Both the position numbers and the translations under genes were made by a program. The notes under the pieces are model-generated. The model searched no databases, was not told where the DNA came from, and saw nothing but the letters and a program-made list of their open reading frames with translations. Positions 15,566 through 23,117 of a stretch of 29,846 bases of DNA are shown here, in pieces. This DNA is from CALXXL01 sp964512385 (lineage in GTDB: Bacteria; Verrucomicrobiota; Lentisphaeria; Victivallales; Victivallaceae). The stretch covers positions 1 through 29,846 of the forward strand of contig CAZEHZ010000015.1 in assembly GCA_964512385.1 (NCBI GenBank), read 5' to 3'. Every line of letters starts with the position of its first letter. Within the stretch, counting starts at the first letter, position 1.

Positions 15566-16615
15566 TTAAAGCCCCTCCCCTAAACGTTCGCCGGCATAGT
15601 TGCCACTGCGAATCGGCTGCCACCACCAGGCGTTGTTTAAATACCACTCCACCGTTTTCCGCAACCCGGTCTCAAAGGTCTCCTCCGGTTGCCAGCCTAA
15701 CTCCCGCTGCAGTTTTCCCGCATCAATCGCATAGCGCAAGTCATGCCCCGGCCGGTCATTAACAAACGTAATCTGGTCGGCATATCGGCCGTTTTCCTTG
15801 GGTTTCAACTCGTCCAGCAAGCGGCAAATTGTCTGCACCACCGCTAAATTAGTCCGTTCATTATGGCCGCCGATATTATAGGTTTCACCCGGAATTCCGT
15901 GCTGATTTATCAACCATAACGCCTTGACATGGTCATCCACATACAGCCAGTCGCGAATTTGAGCGCCGTTGCCGTAAATCGGCAAAGACTTACCGTCCAA
16001 CGCATTAAGAATCACCAGCGGAATCAGTTTTTCCGGAAAATGATACGGCCCGTAATTATTTGAACAATTACTGATTAAAATCGGCAACTTGAACGTATGC
16101 CCCCACGCACGCACCAGATGGTCGGCGGCGGCTTTACTGGCGGAATATGGTGATTTAGGGGCATAAGGAGTAGACTCGGTAAACAAACCGTCGCGCCCCA
16201 GCGAGCCGTAAACTTCGTCGGTGGAGATATGCTGAAAGCGGAAATCCCGCCCCGATTTTTTCCAATACTCCGTAGCGATATTCAATAAATTCGCCGTTCC
16301 CATAACATTAGTCTGCACAAATTCCAGCGGATTGTCAATTGAACGATCCACATGCGACTCGGCGGCCAGATGCATAACCGCATCGGGTTGAAAACGGTCA
16401 AAAACCGCTTTTACCGCCACCGCATCGGCAATATCCGCCTGCACAAATTCATAGCGTCCGGAGTCGGCCACCTCGCTCAAACTGGCTGGATTGCCGGCAT
16501 AGGTCAATTTGTCCAGATTACAGACTTTTACCCTCGTATTCTTAATCAGAAAACGCACTAAAGCCGAACCGATAAATCCGGCGCCGCCGGTAATCAGGAG
16601 TCGTTTTTCGTTCAT
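15566..16615 (-). CDS. rfbB: dTDP-glucose 4,6-dehydratase
   Basis: Second step of the rhamnose pathway: dTDP-glucose to dTDP-4-keto-6-deoxyglucose, an NAD-dependent extended short-chain dehydrogenase. From the ATG at 16615 the protein is 349 aa. It has the Rossmann motif GGAGFIGSALV (10-20), the family signature HISTDEVYGSLG (Thr132, Asp133, Glu134 catalytic), and Tyr157-x3-Lys161 in SPYSASKAAADH. The longer frame from 16660 only adds sequence overlapping rfbD; GAGGAGG sits at the right distance from 16615. Its ATG overlaps the rfbD stop as ATGA, so the two are translationally coupled. Confidence 0.96.
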   Translation of the reverse strand: MNEKRLLITGGAGFIGSALVRFLIKNTRVKVCNLDKLTYAGNPASLSEVADSGRYEFVQADIADAVAVKAVFDRFQPDAVMHLAAESHVDRSIDNPLEFVQTNVMGTANLLNIATEYWKKSGRDFRFQHISTDEVYGSLGRDGLFTESTPYAPKSPYSASKAAADHLVRAWGHTFKLPILISNCSNNYGPYHFPEKLIPLVILNALDGKSLPIYGNGAQIRDWLYVDDHVKALWLINQHGIPGETYNIGGHNERTNLAVVQTICRLLDELKPKENGRYADQITFVNDRPGHDLRYAIDAGKLQRELGWQPEETFETGLRKTVEWYLNNAWWWQPIRSGNYAGERLGEGL

Positions 16616-17454
16616 AAATCCTCCTCTAACGCTAAAAATTCCGCCAAGGCGTCCTGCCACAAGGCGAGCGGCGGCAACTCAAATTTCCGCCAGTTCGCTT
16701 TTTCCAATCTGGAATTGGCCGGACGGGGCGCCGGACGGGGAAACTCCGCCGTCGTACACGGCTGCAAATCCACCGTCAATCGTTTTAGGCGAAAAATCTC
16801 GGCGGCAAACTCGTACCACGAAGCCTCGCCTTCACAACTCAAATGAAATATGCCGGTCAATTCCGGCCGGGTTAACATCGCCGCCACGCCACGAGCCACC
16901 ACCAGAGTCGATGTCGGATTACCGATTTGGTCATTCACCACCTTCAGCAATTTTCCGCTCCGCCCCAGTTTCAGCATGGTATGCACAAATGACGGCCCCC
17001 CAAAACCATACAGCCACGCCGTGCGTAAAATAACGCTGTTCGGGCAAAACTTGGCAATCTGCTGTTCGCCGCCAAGTTTAGTACGCCCGTAAATCGTGGC
17101 CGGAATCGCAATATCAGCTTCACTATAAGGGCGTTCGGCATTCCCGGCAAACACATAATCGGTAGAAATCGCCACCAATCTGGCATTAAATTCGGTACAA
17201 AGTTTCGCCACATTGCCGCTCCCGGTTACATTCACCTGCTCCGCCGTTTCCGGCTCGGCTTCGCAACCATCCACATTCGTCATGGCGGCACAATGAATCA
17301 CCGCTTCCGGCTTAAATTCCCGCATCACCTTGCGTAATGACTCCGGCTGCCGGATATCACATTCCGGCAAATCAGTAATCAACACCTTGCCGGATAACAT
17401 TTTAGCCAAAGTTCGCCCCAGCATGCCCCGCCCGCCGGTTAATAAAATCCGCAT
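16612..17454 (-). CDS. rfbD: dTDP-4-dehydrorhamnose reductase
   Basis: Last step of dTDP-L-rhamnose synthesis: NAD(P)H-dependent reduction of the 4-keto sugar. From the ATG at 17454 the protein is 280 aa: MRILLTGGRGMLGRTL (Rossmann), AVIHCAAMTNVDGCE, AISTDYVFAG and Tyr122-x3-Lys126 in TIYGRTKLGGE. An in-frame start at 17499 would overlap rfbC and add unrelated sequence. The ribosome binding site is poor (only a GTTGAG about 10 nt upstream), so translation probably relies on coupling to rfbC, which ends 10 nt before. Confidence 0.95.
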   Translation of the reverse strand: MRILLTGGRGMLGRTLAKMLSGKVLITDLPECDIRQPESLRKVMREFKPEAVIHCAAMTNVDGCEAEPETAEQVNVTGSGNVAKLCTEFNARLVAISTDYVFAGNAERPYSEADIAIPATIYGRTKLGGEQQIAKFCPNSVILRTAWLYGFGGPSFVHTMLKLGRSGKLLKVVNDQIGNPTSTLVVARGVAAMLTRPELTGIFHLSCEGEASWYEFAAEIFRLKRLTVDLQPCTTAEFPRPAPRPANSRLEKANWRKFELPPLALWQDALAEFLALEEDL

Positions 17455-17464
17455 ATTTTTTTGC

Positions 17465-18043
17465 TCAACTTTCCGCCGGAGCAACGCCGGCATAATCAAA
17501 CAAATCCGGGCAGTCCGCCAGCGTTATCCGATTCGCATCCTTAGCCGACAAAATCACTTTTTCCGCCGGAATCGGCCACGGAATATTCACGGCCGCATCA
17601 TTCCAGGCAAAACCACGTTCGGCGGCCGGGCAATATTCATTGTCGCACTTATAAGTAAATACGGTGTCGTCCTCCAGCACGGCGAACCCGTGTGCAAAAC
17701 CACGCGGTATAAATAACATCCGATGATTACCACCCGATAATTCCGCCCCGAAAAACTGCCCGAACGTGGGCGAACCACGCCGAATATCCACCACCACATC
17801 CCATACTTTCCCGCAAATCACCCGCACCAGTTTGGCTTGAGCATGGGCGCCCGACTGAAAATGCATCCCACGCACCACGCCATACTGCGACAGCGACTCG
17901 TTGTCCTGAATAAAATTCACAGCAATGCCGTTATCCCGCCATACCGAGGCTCGAAACGACTCAAAAAAATATCCACGGCCATCCGCCCACACTTGGGGTT
18001 CAATAATTTTCACTCCGGCCAGTGGTGTATCGATTATATTCAT
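17465..18043 (-). CDS. rfbC: dTDP-4-dehydrorhamnose 3,5-epimerase
   Basis: Double epimerisation at C3 and C5 of dTDP-4-keto-6-deoxyglucose. At 192 aa it has the RmlC cupin layout: NESLSQYGVVRGMHFQ with the catalytic His61 (RGMHF where many have RGLHY), Lys71 (AQAKLVRV), GKVWDVVVDIRRGSPTFG, FIPRGFAHGF (His118) and a Tyr near 131 (FTYKCDNEYCP). First gene of the rfbC-D-B-A operon, which together supplies dTDP-L-rhamnose for surface polysaccharide. No glycosyltransferase or polymer gene follows in this window, so the end product is not known. Confidence 0.95.
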   Translation of the reverse strand: MNIIDTPLAGVKIIEPQVWADGRGYFFESFRASVWRDNGIAVNFIQDNESLSQYGVVRGMHFQSGAHAQAKLVRVICGKVWDVVVDIRRGSPTFGQFFGAELSGGNHRMLFIPRGFAHGFAVLEDDTVFTYKCDNEYCPAAERGFAWNDAAVNIPWPIPAEKVILSAKDANRITLADCPDLFDYAGVAPAES

Positions 18044-18080
18044 ATATCCCGCTTTGTATTCCGTTTGACTTATAGAAAAT

Positions 18081-18108
18081 AAGATAACCGTTAAGTTGCG
18101 CCTTTCAA
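18081..18108 (-). promoter_or_regulatory. Possible promoter of the rfb operon
   Basis: Minus strand TTGAAA, 16 nt, TATCTT; rfbC begins 37 nt downstream. A moderate match, divergent from the lemA promoter. Confidence 0.35.
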
Positions 18109-18141
18109 GCCGTCAACCGATAAAAAATGTAAAAAAAACTG

Positions 18142-18167
18142 AAAAACATATTGTAAAAACATATTGT
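18142..18167. repeat. Perfect tandem 13-bp repeat upstream of lemA
   Basis: AAAAACATATTGT occurs twice in a row with no gap. It overlaps the likely -35 region of the lemA promoter, so it may be a paired regulator-binding site or simple slippage in AT-rich DNA. Confidence 0.7.
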
Positions 18168-18178
18168 TGCACTATAAG
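18151..18178 (+). promoter_or_regulatory. Possible promoter of lemA-htpX
   Basis: TTGTAA, 16 nt, TATAAG, about 120 nt before lemA. A moderate match. The resulting leader contains the palindrome at 18217-18232. Confidence 0.35.
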
Positions 18179-18216
18179 TAACCAATATGATATTTTTGCG
18201 CTAAAATCAACTTCTT

Positions 18217-18232
18217 TTGCATAATTGTGCAA
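18217..18232. promoter_or_regulatory. 16-bp near-perfect palindrome in the lemA leader
   Basis: TTGCATAATTGTGCAA is symmetric at 14 of 16 positions and looks like an operator half-site pair. Both halves, TTGCA and TGCAA, also occur in other promoters of this window (-35 boxes TTGCAT), so chance is possible. Confidence 0.35.
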
Positions 18233-18301
18233 CCCCAACGGATTTTTGCGGTCTAATAAGGCGGAACACAAACATGGAACTATACTTTAAGGAGAGACAC
18301 T

Positions 18302-18865
18302 ATGGGAATCGGACTATTGATAATTTTAGGCGTGATTGCAATTATCGTAATATGGTATATTGCCACCTATAACCGCTTGCGCCGGTTAAAAATTTCTATT
18401 CAGGAAGCGTGGAGCGGCATTGATGTACAGCTGAAACGTAAAAGTAATATTCTGCAGAATTTGGTTGATACTTTAAAAATGCAAATGAAGTTTGAAACTG
18501 ACCTGCTTACTCAGCTTACTCAGGCTCGGAGCGGCTTGACCAGCAATAATCATGCCGAAGCCATGGCCGCCAACGATCAGGTTACCAAATTGATGCCCGG
18601 TATCAACGCCGTGGCGGAAGCGTATCCGCAGTTAGGCACCAATGACTCATTTTTACAATTGATGGGCGATATTAAGGACTGTGAAGACAAGGTGGCGTAT
18701 GCCCGCAACCGTTATAATATCACCGTGGCACGTTACAATATGGATATTGTCAGCATTCCGACCAACATTGTGGCTAACAATATGGGGCTGCAGGCCGAAC
18801 AGCTGTTTGAAATCACCGCTGAAGCCAGAGTAGATGCCGACAATATGCGGATCAGCAAATTATAA
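18302..18865 (+). CDS. lemA: LemA family protein
   Basis: Inner-membrane protein of uncertain function, widely paired with HtpX or other envelope-stress genes. The 187-aa product has one N-terminal helix (IGLLIILGVIAIIVIWYIATYNRL, about 3-23), then the cytoplasmic or periplasmic LemA helical bundle: SWSGIDVQ-like AWSGIDVQLKRKSNILQNLV, YPQLGTNDSFLQLM, ARNRYNITVARYN and a final FEITAEAR. Length is typical. AAGGAGAGACACT precedes the ATG. htpX starts 18 nt after the stop. Confidence 0.94.
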   Translation: MGIGLLIILGVIAIIVIWYIATYNRLRRLKISIQEAWSGIDVQLKRKSNILQNLVDTLKMQMKFETDLLTQLTQARSGLTSNNHAEAMAANDQVTKLMPGINAVAEAYPQLGTNDSFLQLMGDIKDCEDKVAYARNRYNITVARYNMDIVSIPTNIVANNMGLQAEQLFEITAEARVDADNMRISKL

Positions 18866-18883
18866 TTTCGGAGTATCAGCAGT

Positions 18884-19816
18884 ATGGAAGATGTAAGCTC
18901 GGCGTTGTTTGCCGAACAGGAAGTGCGTAAAAATTTCGTAAAAAGCGGAATTTTGGTGGTGGTTTTAATGTGCATCGCCTTTGGCTTGAGTTATTGGATT
19001 GGCATCGAATTAGGCAATCCGGCAAATGGCCTGCTGATTGGTGCAGTTATTGCATTAATTGTGATTCCAATTCAAATTTTAACCGCCAAATATGCTATCT
19101 TGGGCATGGCGCGCGGACGGGCGGCTAATCCGGAAAATCCGGACGAACGCCGTGCCATACATACTCTGGAGGGGTTGGCGATCTCCGCCGGATTAAAACG
19201 CACGCCGGACTTGTATATCGTGCCAAGCCAGGTGCCGAACGCTTTTGCCTCCGGGTTAAGCGAGTCAAGTGCGTTCGTAGCGATAACTCAGGGATTGCTG
19301 GATATGATGGAACCGGCCGAGCTGGAAGGGGTTATCGGGCATGAAATTGCACACATTGTACATCGTGACATTATGCTTAATCAACTGGTGGTGGGCTTGA
19401 TCAGCGTTATCTTATTGTTGGCGTTTGTGCTGGAACGGGTAATGTTTTTTAAGAGCATCAGCGGCGGCCGTCGCGACCGGGAAAACAACGGAGCCGGCGG
19501 CTTAATTGCGTTATTGATCATTGTGGCTATTTTAATTCGTCCCATTGCCCAACTAATTGCCGCATTACTGCAAATGAGCATCTCACGCAAGCGCGAGTAT
19601 GCCGCCGATGCGTATTCGGTGCGCTTATGCAGTTATAATGAAGGTTTGGCCAATGCGCTGGCCAAATTGGGCGGGCATAAATACAACGCTAAAGACGTAG
19701 AATCCTTAGGCGGTAAAGAGTTAGCCTGCATGTACATCAACTTTCCCGGCGGCGAACTGTTCAGCACTCACCCGCCGATAGACGAGCGAATCCGCCGAAT
19801 CCGCAATATGTATTAA
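18884..19816 (+). CDS. htpX: Membrane zinc metalloprotease HtpX
   Basis: Inner-membrane M48 protease that degrades damaged membrane proteins. The 310-aa protein has two N-terminal helices (about 20-40 and 48-68), zinc motif GHEIAH (His153, Glu154, His157), two more helices (about 165-188 and 205-232) and the third ligand Glu238 in SRKREYAADAY. It ends FSTHPPIDERIRRIRNMY, typical of the family. The ribosome binding site (CGGAG) is about 13 nt before the ATG, rather far. It is second in a lemA-htpX operon; the pairing suggests an envelope stress role. Confidence 0.95.
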   Translation: MEDVSSALFAEQEVRKNFVKSGILVVVLMCIAFGLSYWIGIELGNPANGLLIGAVIALIVIPIQILTAKYAILGMARGRAANPENPDERRAIHTLEGLAISAGLKRTPDLYIVPSQVPNAFASGLSESSAFVAITQGLLDMMEPAELEGVIGHEIAHIVHRDIMLNQLVVGLISVILLLAFVLERVMFFKSISGGRRDRENNGAGGLIALLIIVAILIRPIAQLIAALLQMSISRKREYAADAYSVRLCSYNEGLANALAKLGGHKYNAKDVESLGGKELACMYINFPGGELFSTHPPIDERIRRIRNMY

Positions 19817-19937
19817 TGAATCGTTAAATCATATACCGTTTTGTCCGGAGTCGAAAAAAACAACTCCGCATCAAAGCGGATAGTCAAAATTTTCAATACG
19901 CCGATATAATATTTTCCAAAATAGCCGATATCCGCTA

Positions 19938-19967
19938 TTGAAAATTTCAAAAACCGATATATATTAT
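19938..19967 (+). promoter_or_regulatory. Predicted tRNA-Leu promoter
   Basis: TTGAAA, 18 nt, TATTAT, with the tRNA 12 nt downstream. The region 19887-19960 also holds a 12-bp inverted repeat (AAATTTTCAATA at 19887, TATTGAAAATTT at 19936, overlapping the -35 box) and three copies of CCGATAT (19901, 19925, 19954). Confidence 0.5.
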
Positions 19968-19978
19968 ATTTATTCCAA

Positions 19979-20065
19979 GCCCGGGTGGCGGAATAGGCAG
20001 ACGCAACAGACTTAAAATCTGTTGACCGTAAGGTCGTACGGGTTCGACCCCCGTCTCGGGTACCA
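19979..20065 (+). tRNA. tRNA-Leu (anticodon UAA)
   Basis: An 87-nt class II tRNA with encoded CCA. The acceptor arm is GCCCGGG with CTCGGGT (two G-U pairs) followed by A and CCA. The anticodon arm ACAGA-CTTAAAA-TCTGT gives anticodon TAA. A long variable arm (TGACCGTAAGGTCGT) and GGTTCGACCCC T-arm follow. The long variable arm plus the UAA anticodon make leucine secure. Confidence 0.96.
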
Positions 20066-20070
20066 CTTTT

Positions 20071-20343
20071 CGATTATAAGCCATTCAGTCCGCTGGATGG
20101 TTTTTTGGTTTAGGTGATAATGCAAAAACTGACTTCGATTATAAGCCATTCAGTCCGCTGGATGGTTTTTTGGTTTAGGTGATAATGCNNNNNNNNNNNN
20201 NNNNNNNNNNNNNNNNNNNNNNNNNNNNNNNNNNNNNNNNNNNNNNNNNNNNNNNNNNNNNNNNNNNNNNNNNNNNNNNNNNNNNNNNGATAATGCAAAA
20301 ACTGACTTCGATTATAAGCCATTCAGTCCGCTGGATGGTTTTT
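20071..20343 (+). repeat. Tandem array of a 65-bp unit carrying an intrinsic terminator
   Basis: CGATTATAAG starts at 20071 and 20136 (period 65) and again at 20309 after the N gap. Each unit contains the hairpin CCATTCAG-TCCG-CTGGATGG (20081-20100, 20146-20165, 20319-20338) followed by 5-6 Ts, so it is a tRNA terminator copied in tandem. Between hairpins lies GATAATGCAAAAACTGACTT. Sixty-five is not a multiple of three and no open frame fits. At least three copies exist; the true number is hidden by the gap. Confidence 0.9.
20189..20288. other. Assembly gap of 100 Ns inside the tandem array
   Basis: Exactly 100 undetermined bases, a conventional placeholder for unknown length. Both edges are inside the same 65-bp unit sequence, so the assembly broke because of the repeat. 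The spacing across the gap is not a multiple of 65, which supports an arbitrary gap length. Confidence 0.97.
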
Positions 20344-20383
20344 GATTGCATGAGATTTCACCTGTTACGATGCCTAAAAAACC

Positions 20384-20443
20384 GTTCTACGCTAAAAACC
20401 TTGCTTTCTTATGCGCAGTACCGAATTGACATTATCGACTGAT
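20384..20443. repeat. Segment related to the 255-bp element at 14449-14703
   Basis: GTTCTACGCTAAAAACCTTG continuing to ATGCGC (20384-20416) aligns with 14611-14646 (GTTCCACGCTCAAAACCTTG to ATGCGC) with a few substitutions and small gaps. The segment ends CATTATCGACT (20430-20440), like the element's right end CACAATCGACT. The matching left end could be GATAATGCAAAA at 20289, within the 65-bp unit. The stretch 20444-20536 shows nothing I recognise. Confidence 0.55.
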
Positions 20444-20536
20444 TATTGGCCGCCACGTCTAATCCCGCTGTTCTTACCTATAAAGCATTATCGGCCAGTC
20501 CAATTAAATTATCCCCGCCCCCACCATCTTAACGGC

Positions 20537-20568
20537 AAAAAAAAAACCGTCCAATATGGACGGCTTTT
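20537..20568. terminator. Bidirectional intrinsic terminator downstream of rplQ
   Basis: Stem CCGTCC-AATAT-GGACGG (20547-20563) with ten As on the left (a T10 run for the minus-strand operon) and CTTTTT on the right. It ends the rpmJ-rplQ operon and can stop plus-strand transcription from the tRNA side. Confidence 0.85.
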
Positions 20569-20608
20569 TCTATGCTCTGATCAATCGTGCAGTGCAAGAG
20601 TTTTCTGC

Positions 20609-20974
20609 TTATTCAGCATCAAATTCAACCCACTGTAAAATACTCATTTCAGCAGCATCACCAATACGCTTGCCTAACTTCAGAATGCGGGTGTAACCGC
20701 CCTGACGATTGGCAAACTTAGGAGCAACTTCATCAAACAACTTCTTGGCGGCATCCTTATTATGGATACGAGATACCACCAGACGACGATGATGCAAATT
20801 GTCCGCCTTAGCCATAGTTACCAACTTTTCTGCGTAACGACGCATTTCCTTGGCCTTAACCAAGGTGGTGGTAATCTGGCCATGTTCAATCAAGCTGGAA
20901 ACCATGTTGGCCATCATCGCCTGACGATGGGAACCGGTACGACCAATTTTAAAAGTATGTACGCGATGACGCAT
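20609..20974 (-). CDS. rplQ: 50S ribosomal protein L17
   Basis: Large-subunit protein near the exit tunnel. The 121-aa product begins MRHRVHTFKIGRTGSHRQAM and contains MVSSLIEHGQITTTLVKAKEMR and RQGGYTRILKLGKRIGDAAE, all typical. The ATG directly abuts the rpoA stop (TAAATG), and its GGAGG site lies inside the end of rpoA. Last gene of the operon; the bidirectional terminator at 20537-20568 follows. Confidence 0.97.
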   Translation of the reverse strand: MRHRVHTFKIGRTGSHRQAMMANMVSSLIEHGQITTTLVKAKEMRRYAEKLVTMAKADNLHHRRLVVSRIHNKDAAKKLFDEVAPKFANRQGGYTRILKLGKRIGDAAEMSILQWVEFDAE

Positions 20975-22000
20975 TTATTTTTCCTCCTGCTCGTCCGCTC
21001 TTACACGGACAGACTCTTCTTCCAATGCATTCTCCACCGTTTCGGTAAGCTGCATTCCAAGGCCGAGCCCGAGTTTTTCTATTTTTTCTTTAATTTCATC
21101 CAAAGACTTACGACCGAAATTGCGATACTTCAGCATACGGCTTTCCGTTTTTGTGCAAAGCTCACCAATCAATTTGATATTGGCGTTATTCAAGCAGTTC
21201 ATTGCCCGAACAGACAAGTCCAGCACTTCCACATCCTGCGCTAAAGTCTTAAAGAGTTTCAACTCTTCTTCGCTCATCATTTCTTTAACGTCTTTTTCTG
21301 TAGTCTGCCCGCCAACAAATACCTGCAAATGTTCACGCAGAATCTTTGCCGCCTGTTCCACCGCATCAATCGGAGTAATTCGGCCATCGGTCCAAACTTC
21401 CAGTTCCAGCGAATCCATTTCGGTTTCTTCGCCGACTCGAGCCGCACCTACCTGATAATTTACGCGGGTAACCGGGCTAAAAAGACAGTCTACCGGAATC
21501 GTGCCAATCACCTGTGTGGCGGATACACGTTCGGCCGGTAAATAACCTTTGCCTTTTATGATGTCAATTTCAGCACGAAACGGGAACGCATCATCCATCG
21601 TACAGATAACCTGTTCGGGATTAAGCACTTCCACCGTGCCGTCGGTAACAATATCCGCCGCGGTAACCGGACCGGCGGTGTCTTTACGGATTTCCAGAGT
21701 CTTGGTGTTTTCGCTGAACAAGTTCAAGCGAACGCACTTCAGATTCAATACAATCTCCGTAACGTCTTCGACTACATGGGGCAATGTCTGAAATTCATGC
21801 GCCGCGCCTTCTATGCGTACAGCACAAATCGCCGCGCCTTCCAATGAGGAAAGCAGTACTCGGCGTAAACTGTTGCCCAACGTGTGGCCAAAACCGCTTT
21901 GAAACGGCGCCGCAATAAATTTAGCATAAGTATCGCTGTTGCCGCTCCCATCGTCGATAACCAGGGAGTTCGGCATCGGGAATCCAGATGCAGCAGTCAT
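20975..22000 (-). CDS. rpoA: RNA polymerase alpha subunit
   Basis: Dimeric scaffold of RNA polymerase. The 341-aa protein has the N-terminal domain (FGHTLGNSLRRVLLSSLEGAA dimerisation motif near residues 38-57, then VRIEGAAHEF), a linker, and the C-terminal domain that contacts DNA and activators (LSVRAMNCLNNANI, KYRNFGRKSLDEIKEKI). The tail (VENALEEESVRVRADEQEEK) is acidic. GGAGG precedes the ATG at 22000; a second Met at position 9 is less well placed. It follows rpsK after 60 nt; rpsD, which lies here in E. coli, is absent. Confidence 0.97.
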   Translation of the reverse strand: MTAASGFPMPNSLVIDDGSGNSDTYAKFIAAPFQSGFGHTLGNSLRRVLLSSLEGAAICAVRIEGAAHEFQTLPHVVEDVTEIVLNLKCVRLNLFSENTKTLEIRKDTAGPVTAADIVTDGTVEVLNPEQVICTMDDAFPFRAEIDIIKGKGYLPAERVSATQVIGTIPVDCLFSPVTRVNYQVGAARVGEETEMDSLELEVWTDGRITPIDAVEQAAKILREHLQVFVGGQTTEKDVKEMMSEEELKLFKTLAQDVEVLDLSVRAMNCLNNANIKLIGELCTKTESRMLKYRNFGRKSLDEIKEKIEKLGLGLGMQLTETVENALEEESVRVRADEQEEK

Positions 22001-22060
22001 ATAATTACCTCCAGAAATAGTTAATTTGTCTTAATATTTTACGACAGTCTATACCCGACA

Positions 22061-22504
22061 TCAGACACGACGCCGTTTGGGAGGACGGCAACCGTTATGC
22101 GGTACTGGAGTGATATCTTTAATGGCTACTACTTCGATTCCGGCGGCGGCAATACCGCGTACCGCAGATTCACGACCTGCGCCCGGCCCTTTAATTCGTA
22201 CTTCTACTTCTTTCATACCCAGCAACTGGGCTTTTTTGGCCGCATCGCCGGCAATTACCTGCGCTGCATAAGCGGTACTCTTACGAGAACCCTTAAAACC
22301 GTTCTTACCACCGGTAGACCAGCACAACACGTTACCGTGAAGGTCGGTAAAAGTTACCTTGGTGTTATTGAACGAAGCCAAAACATAAGCGATACCAGCC
22401 GGAATATTTCGTCCGCTCTTCCCGCGCTGTTTCACTTCACGTACTTCCGGAGCGGCCTCGGCGGCGGCGGCGGGAGCTACATTCTGATTCATTTCTTCAG
22501 CCAT
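22061..22504 (-). CDS. rpsK: 30S ribosomal protein S11
   Basis: Small-subunit platform protein. The 147-aa product carries a 30-residue N-terminal extension rich in Ala and Glu (NQNVAPAAAAEAAPEVREV) before the S11 core: IPAGIAYVLASFNNTKVTFTD, WSTGGKNGFKGSRKSTAYAA, IKGPGAGRESAVRGI and PHNGCRPPKRRRV at the end. The extension makes it about 20 residues longer than E. coli S11; an internal ATG (MNQN) four codons in is an alternative start. It lies 71 nt after rpsM. Confidence 0.96.
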   Translation of the reverse strand: MAEEMNQNVAPAAAAEAAPEVREVKQRGKSGRNIPAGIAYVLASFNNTKVTFTDLHGNVLCWSTGGKNGFKGSRKSTAYAAQVIAGDAAKKAQLLGMKEVEVRIKGPGAGRESAVRGIAAAGIEVVAIKDITPVPHNGCRPPKRRRV

Positions 22505-22575
22505 ATTTAAAATCCTGAATTTATTCTATTGTTTACTGTTTTCTATTCAGCACTTACGCCGTAACTTTCAGGCCA

Positions 22576-22974
22576 TTAAGCCTTAGCGGCCAAACGACGC
22601 TGAGTTTTGTCACGAATAGCACCAATCGTAATCTTCTTACCCTTACGAGTACGGGCGTTGGTCTTGGTACGCTGACCGTGTACCGGCAAGCTACGACGAT
22701 GGCGAACACCACGATAGCAACCGATCTGCTGTAAACGACGAATATCCGCGGCGATTACACGACGCAAATCACCTTCTACCAGAATTTCGTTCTGAAGATA
22801 CTTTGTAATAGCGGCAATATGTTCCGGAGTCAGGCTCGAAGCCTTTAAGCCTACCGGAATGCCGAGTTTTGTAATAATTTCCATGGCCTTTACCGGCCCA
22901 ATCCCGTAGATATAGCGCAAGGAGTATTCAATACGCTTATTGCCCGGAATATCAACACCAATTATACGTGGCAT
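22576..22974 (-). CDS. rpsM: 30S ribosomal protein S13
   Basis: Small-subunit head protein that contacts tRNA and L5. The 132-aa product starts MPRIIGVDIPGNKRIEYSLR, has YIYGIGPVKAMEI and ends with GCYRGVRHRRSLPVHGQRTK, TNARTRKGKK and a basic tail, all standard. GAGGG serves as ribosome binding site for the ATG at 22974. It is 26 nt downstream of rpmJ. Confidence 0.97.
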   Translation of the reverse strand: MPRIIGVDIPGNKRIEYSLRYIYGIGPVKAMEIITKLGIPVGLKASSLTPEHIAAITKYLQNEILVEGDLRRVIAADIRRLQQIGCYRGVRHRRSLPVHGQRTKTNARTRKGKKITIGAIRDKTQRRLAAKA

Positions 22975-23000
22975 AATTAAACCCTCACTGTTTCCTAATG

Positions 23001-23117
23001 TTAGCCCTGTCTCTGTTTATGACGGGCGTTACGCGAGCAGATTACTCTAATAACGCCATTGCGCTTGATAATCTGGCAAAATTCGCATCTGCGTTTTACT
23101 GATGCTCTAACTTTCAT
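23001..23117 (-). CDS. rpmJ: 50S ribosomal protein L36 (zinc-binding form)
   Basis: A 38-residue large-subunit protein: MKVRASVKRRCEFCQIIKRN, then GVIRVICSRNARHKQRQG. The zinc ligands CxxC...CxxxxH are intact, so this is the C+ form. I start it at the ATG at 23117, preceded by GGGAG; the open frame running on to 23234 is unrelated sequence. It is the first gene of the rpmJ-rpsM-rpsK-rpoA-rplQ operon; secY, adk, map and infA, often upstream, are not here. Confidence 0.96.
   Translation of the reverse strand: MKVRASVKRRCEFCQIIKRNGVIRVICSRNARHKQRQG

Noticed and set aside
20071..20343. CRISPR-like appearance of the 65-bp array
   Set aside because: Copies are contiguous and identical along their whole length, with no unique spacers and no cas genes. 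The same holds for the 46-bp array at 8274.
20110..20442. Open frames on both strands across the N gap
   Set aside because: They exist only because unknown bases carry no stop codons; the 65-bp units on each side are out of phase with any single frame.
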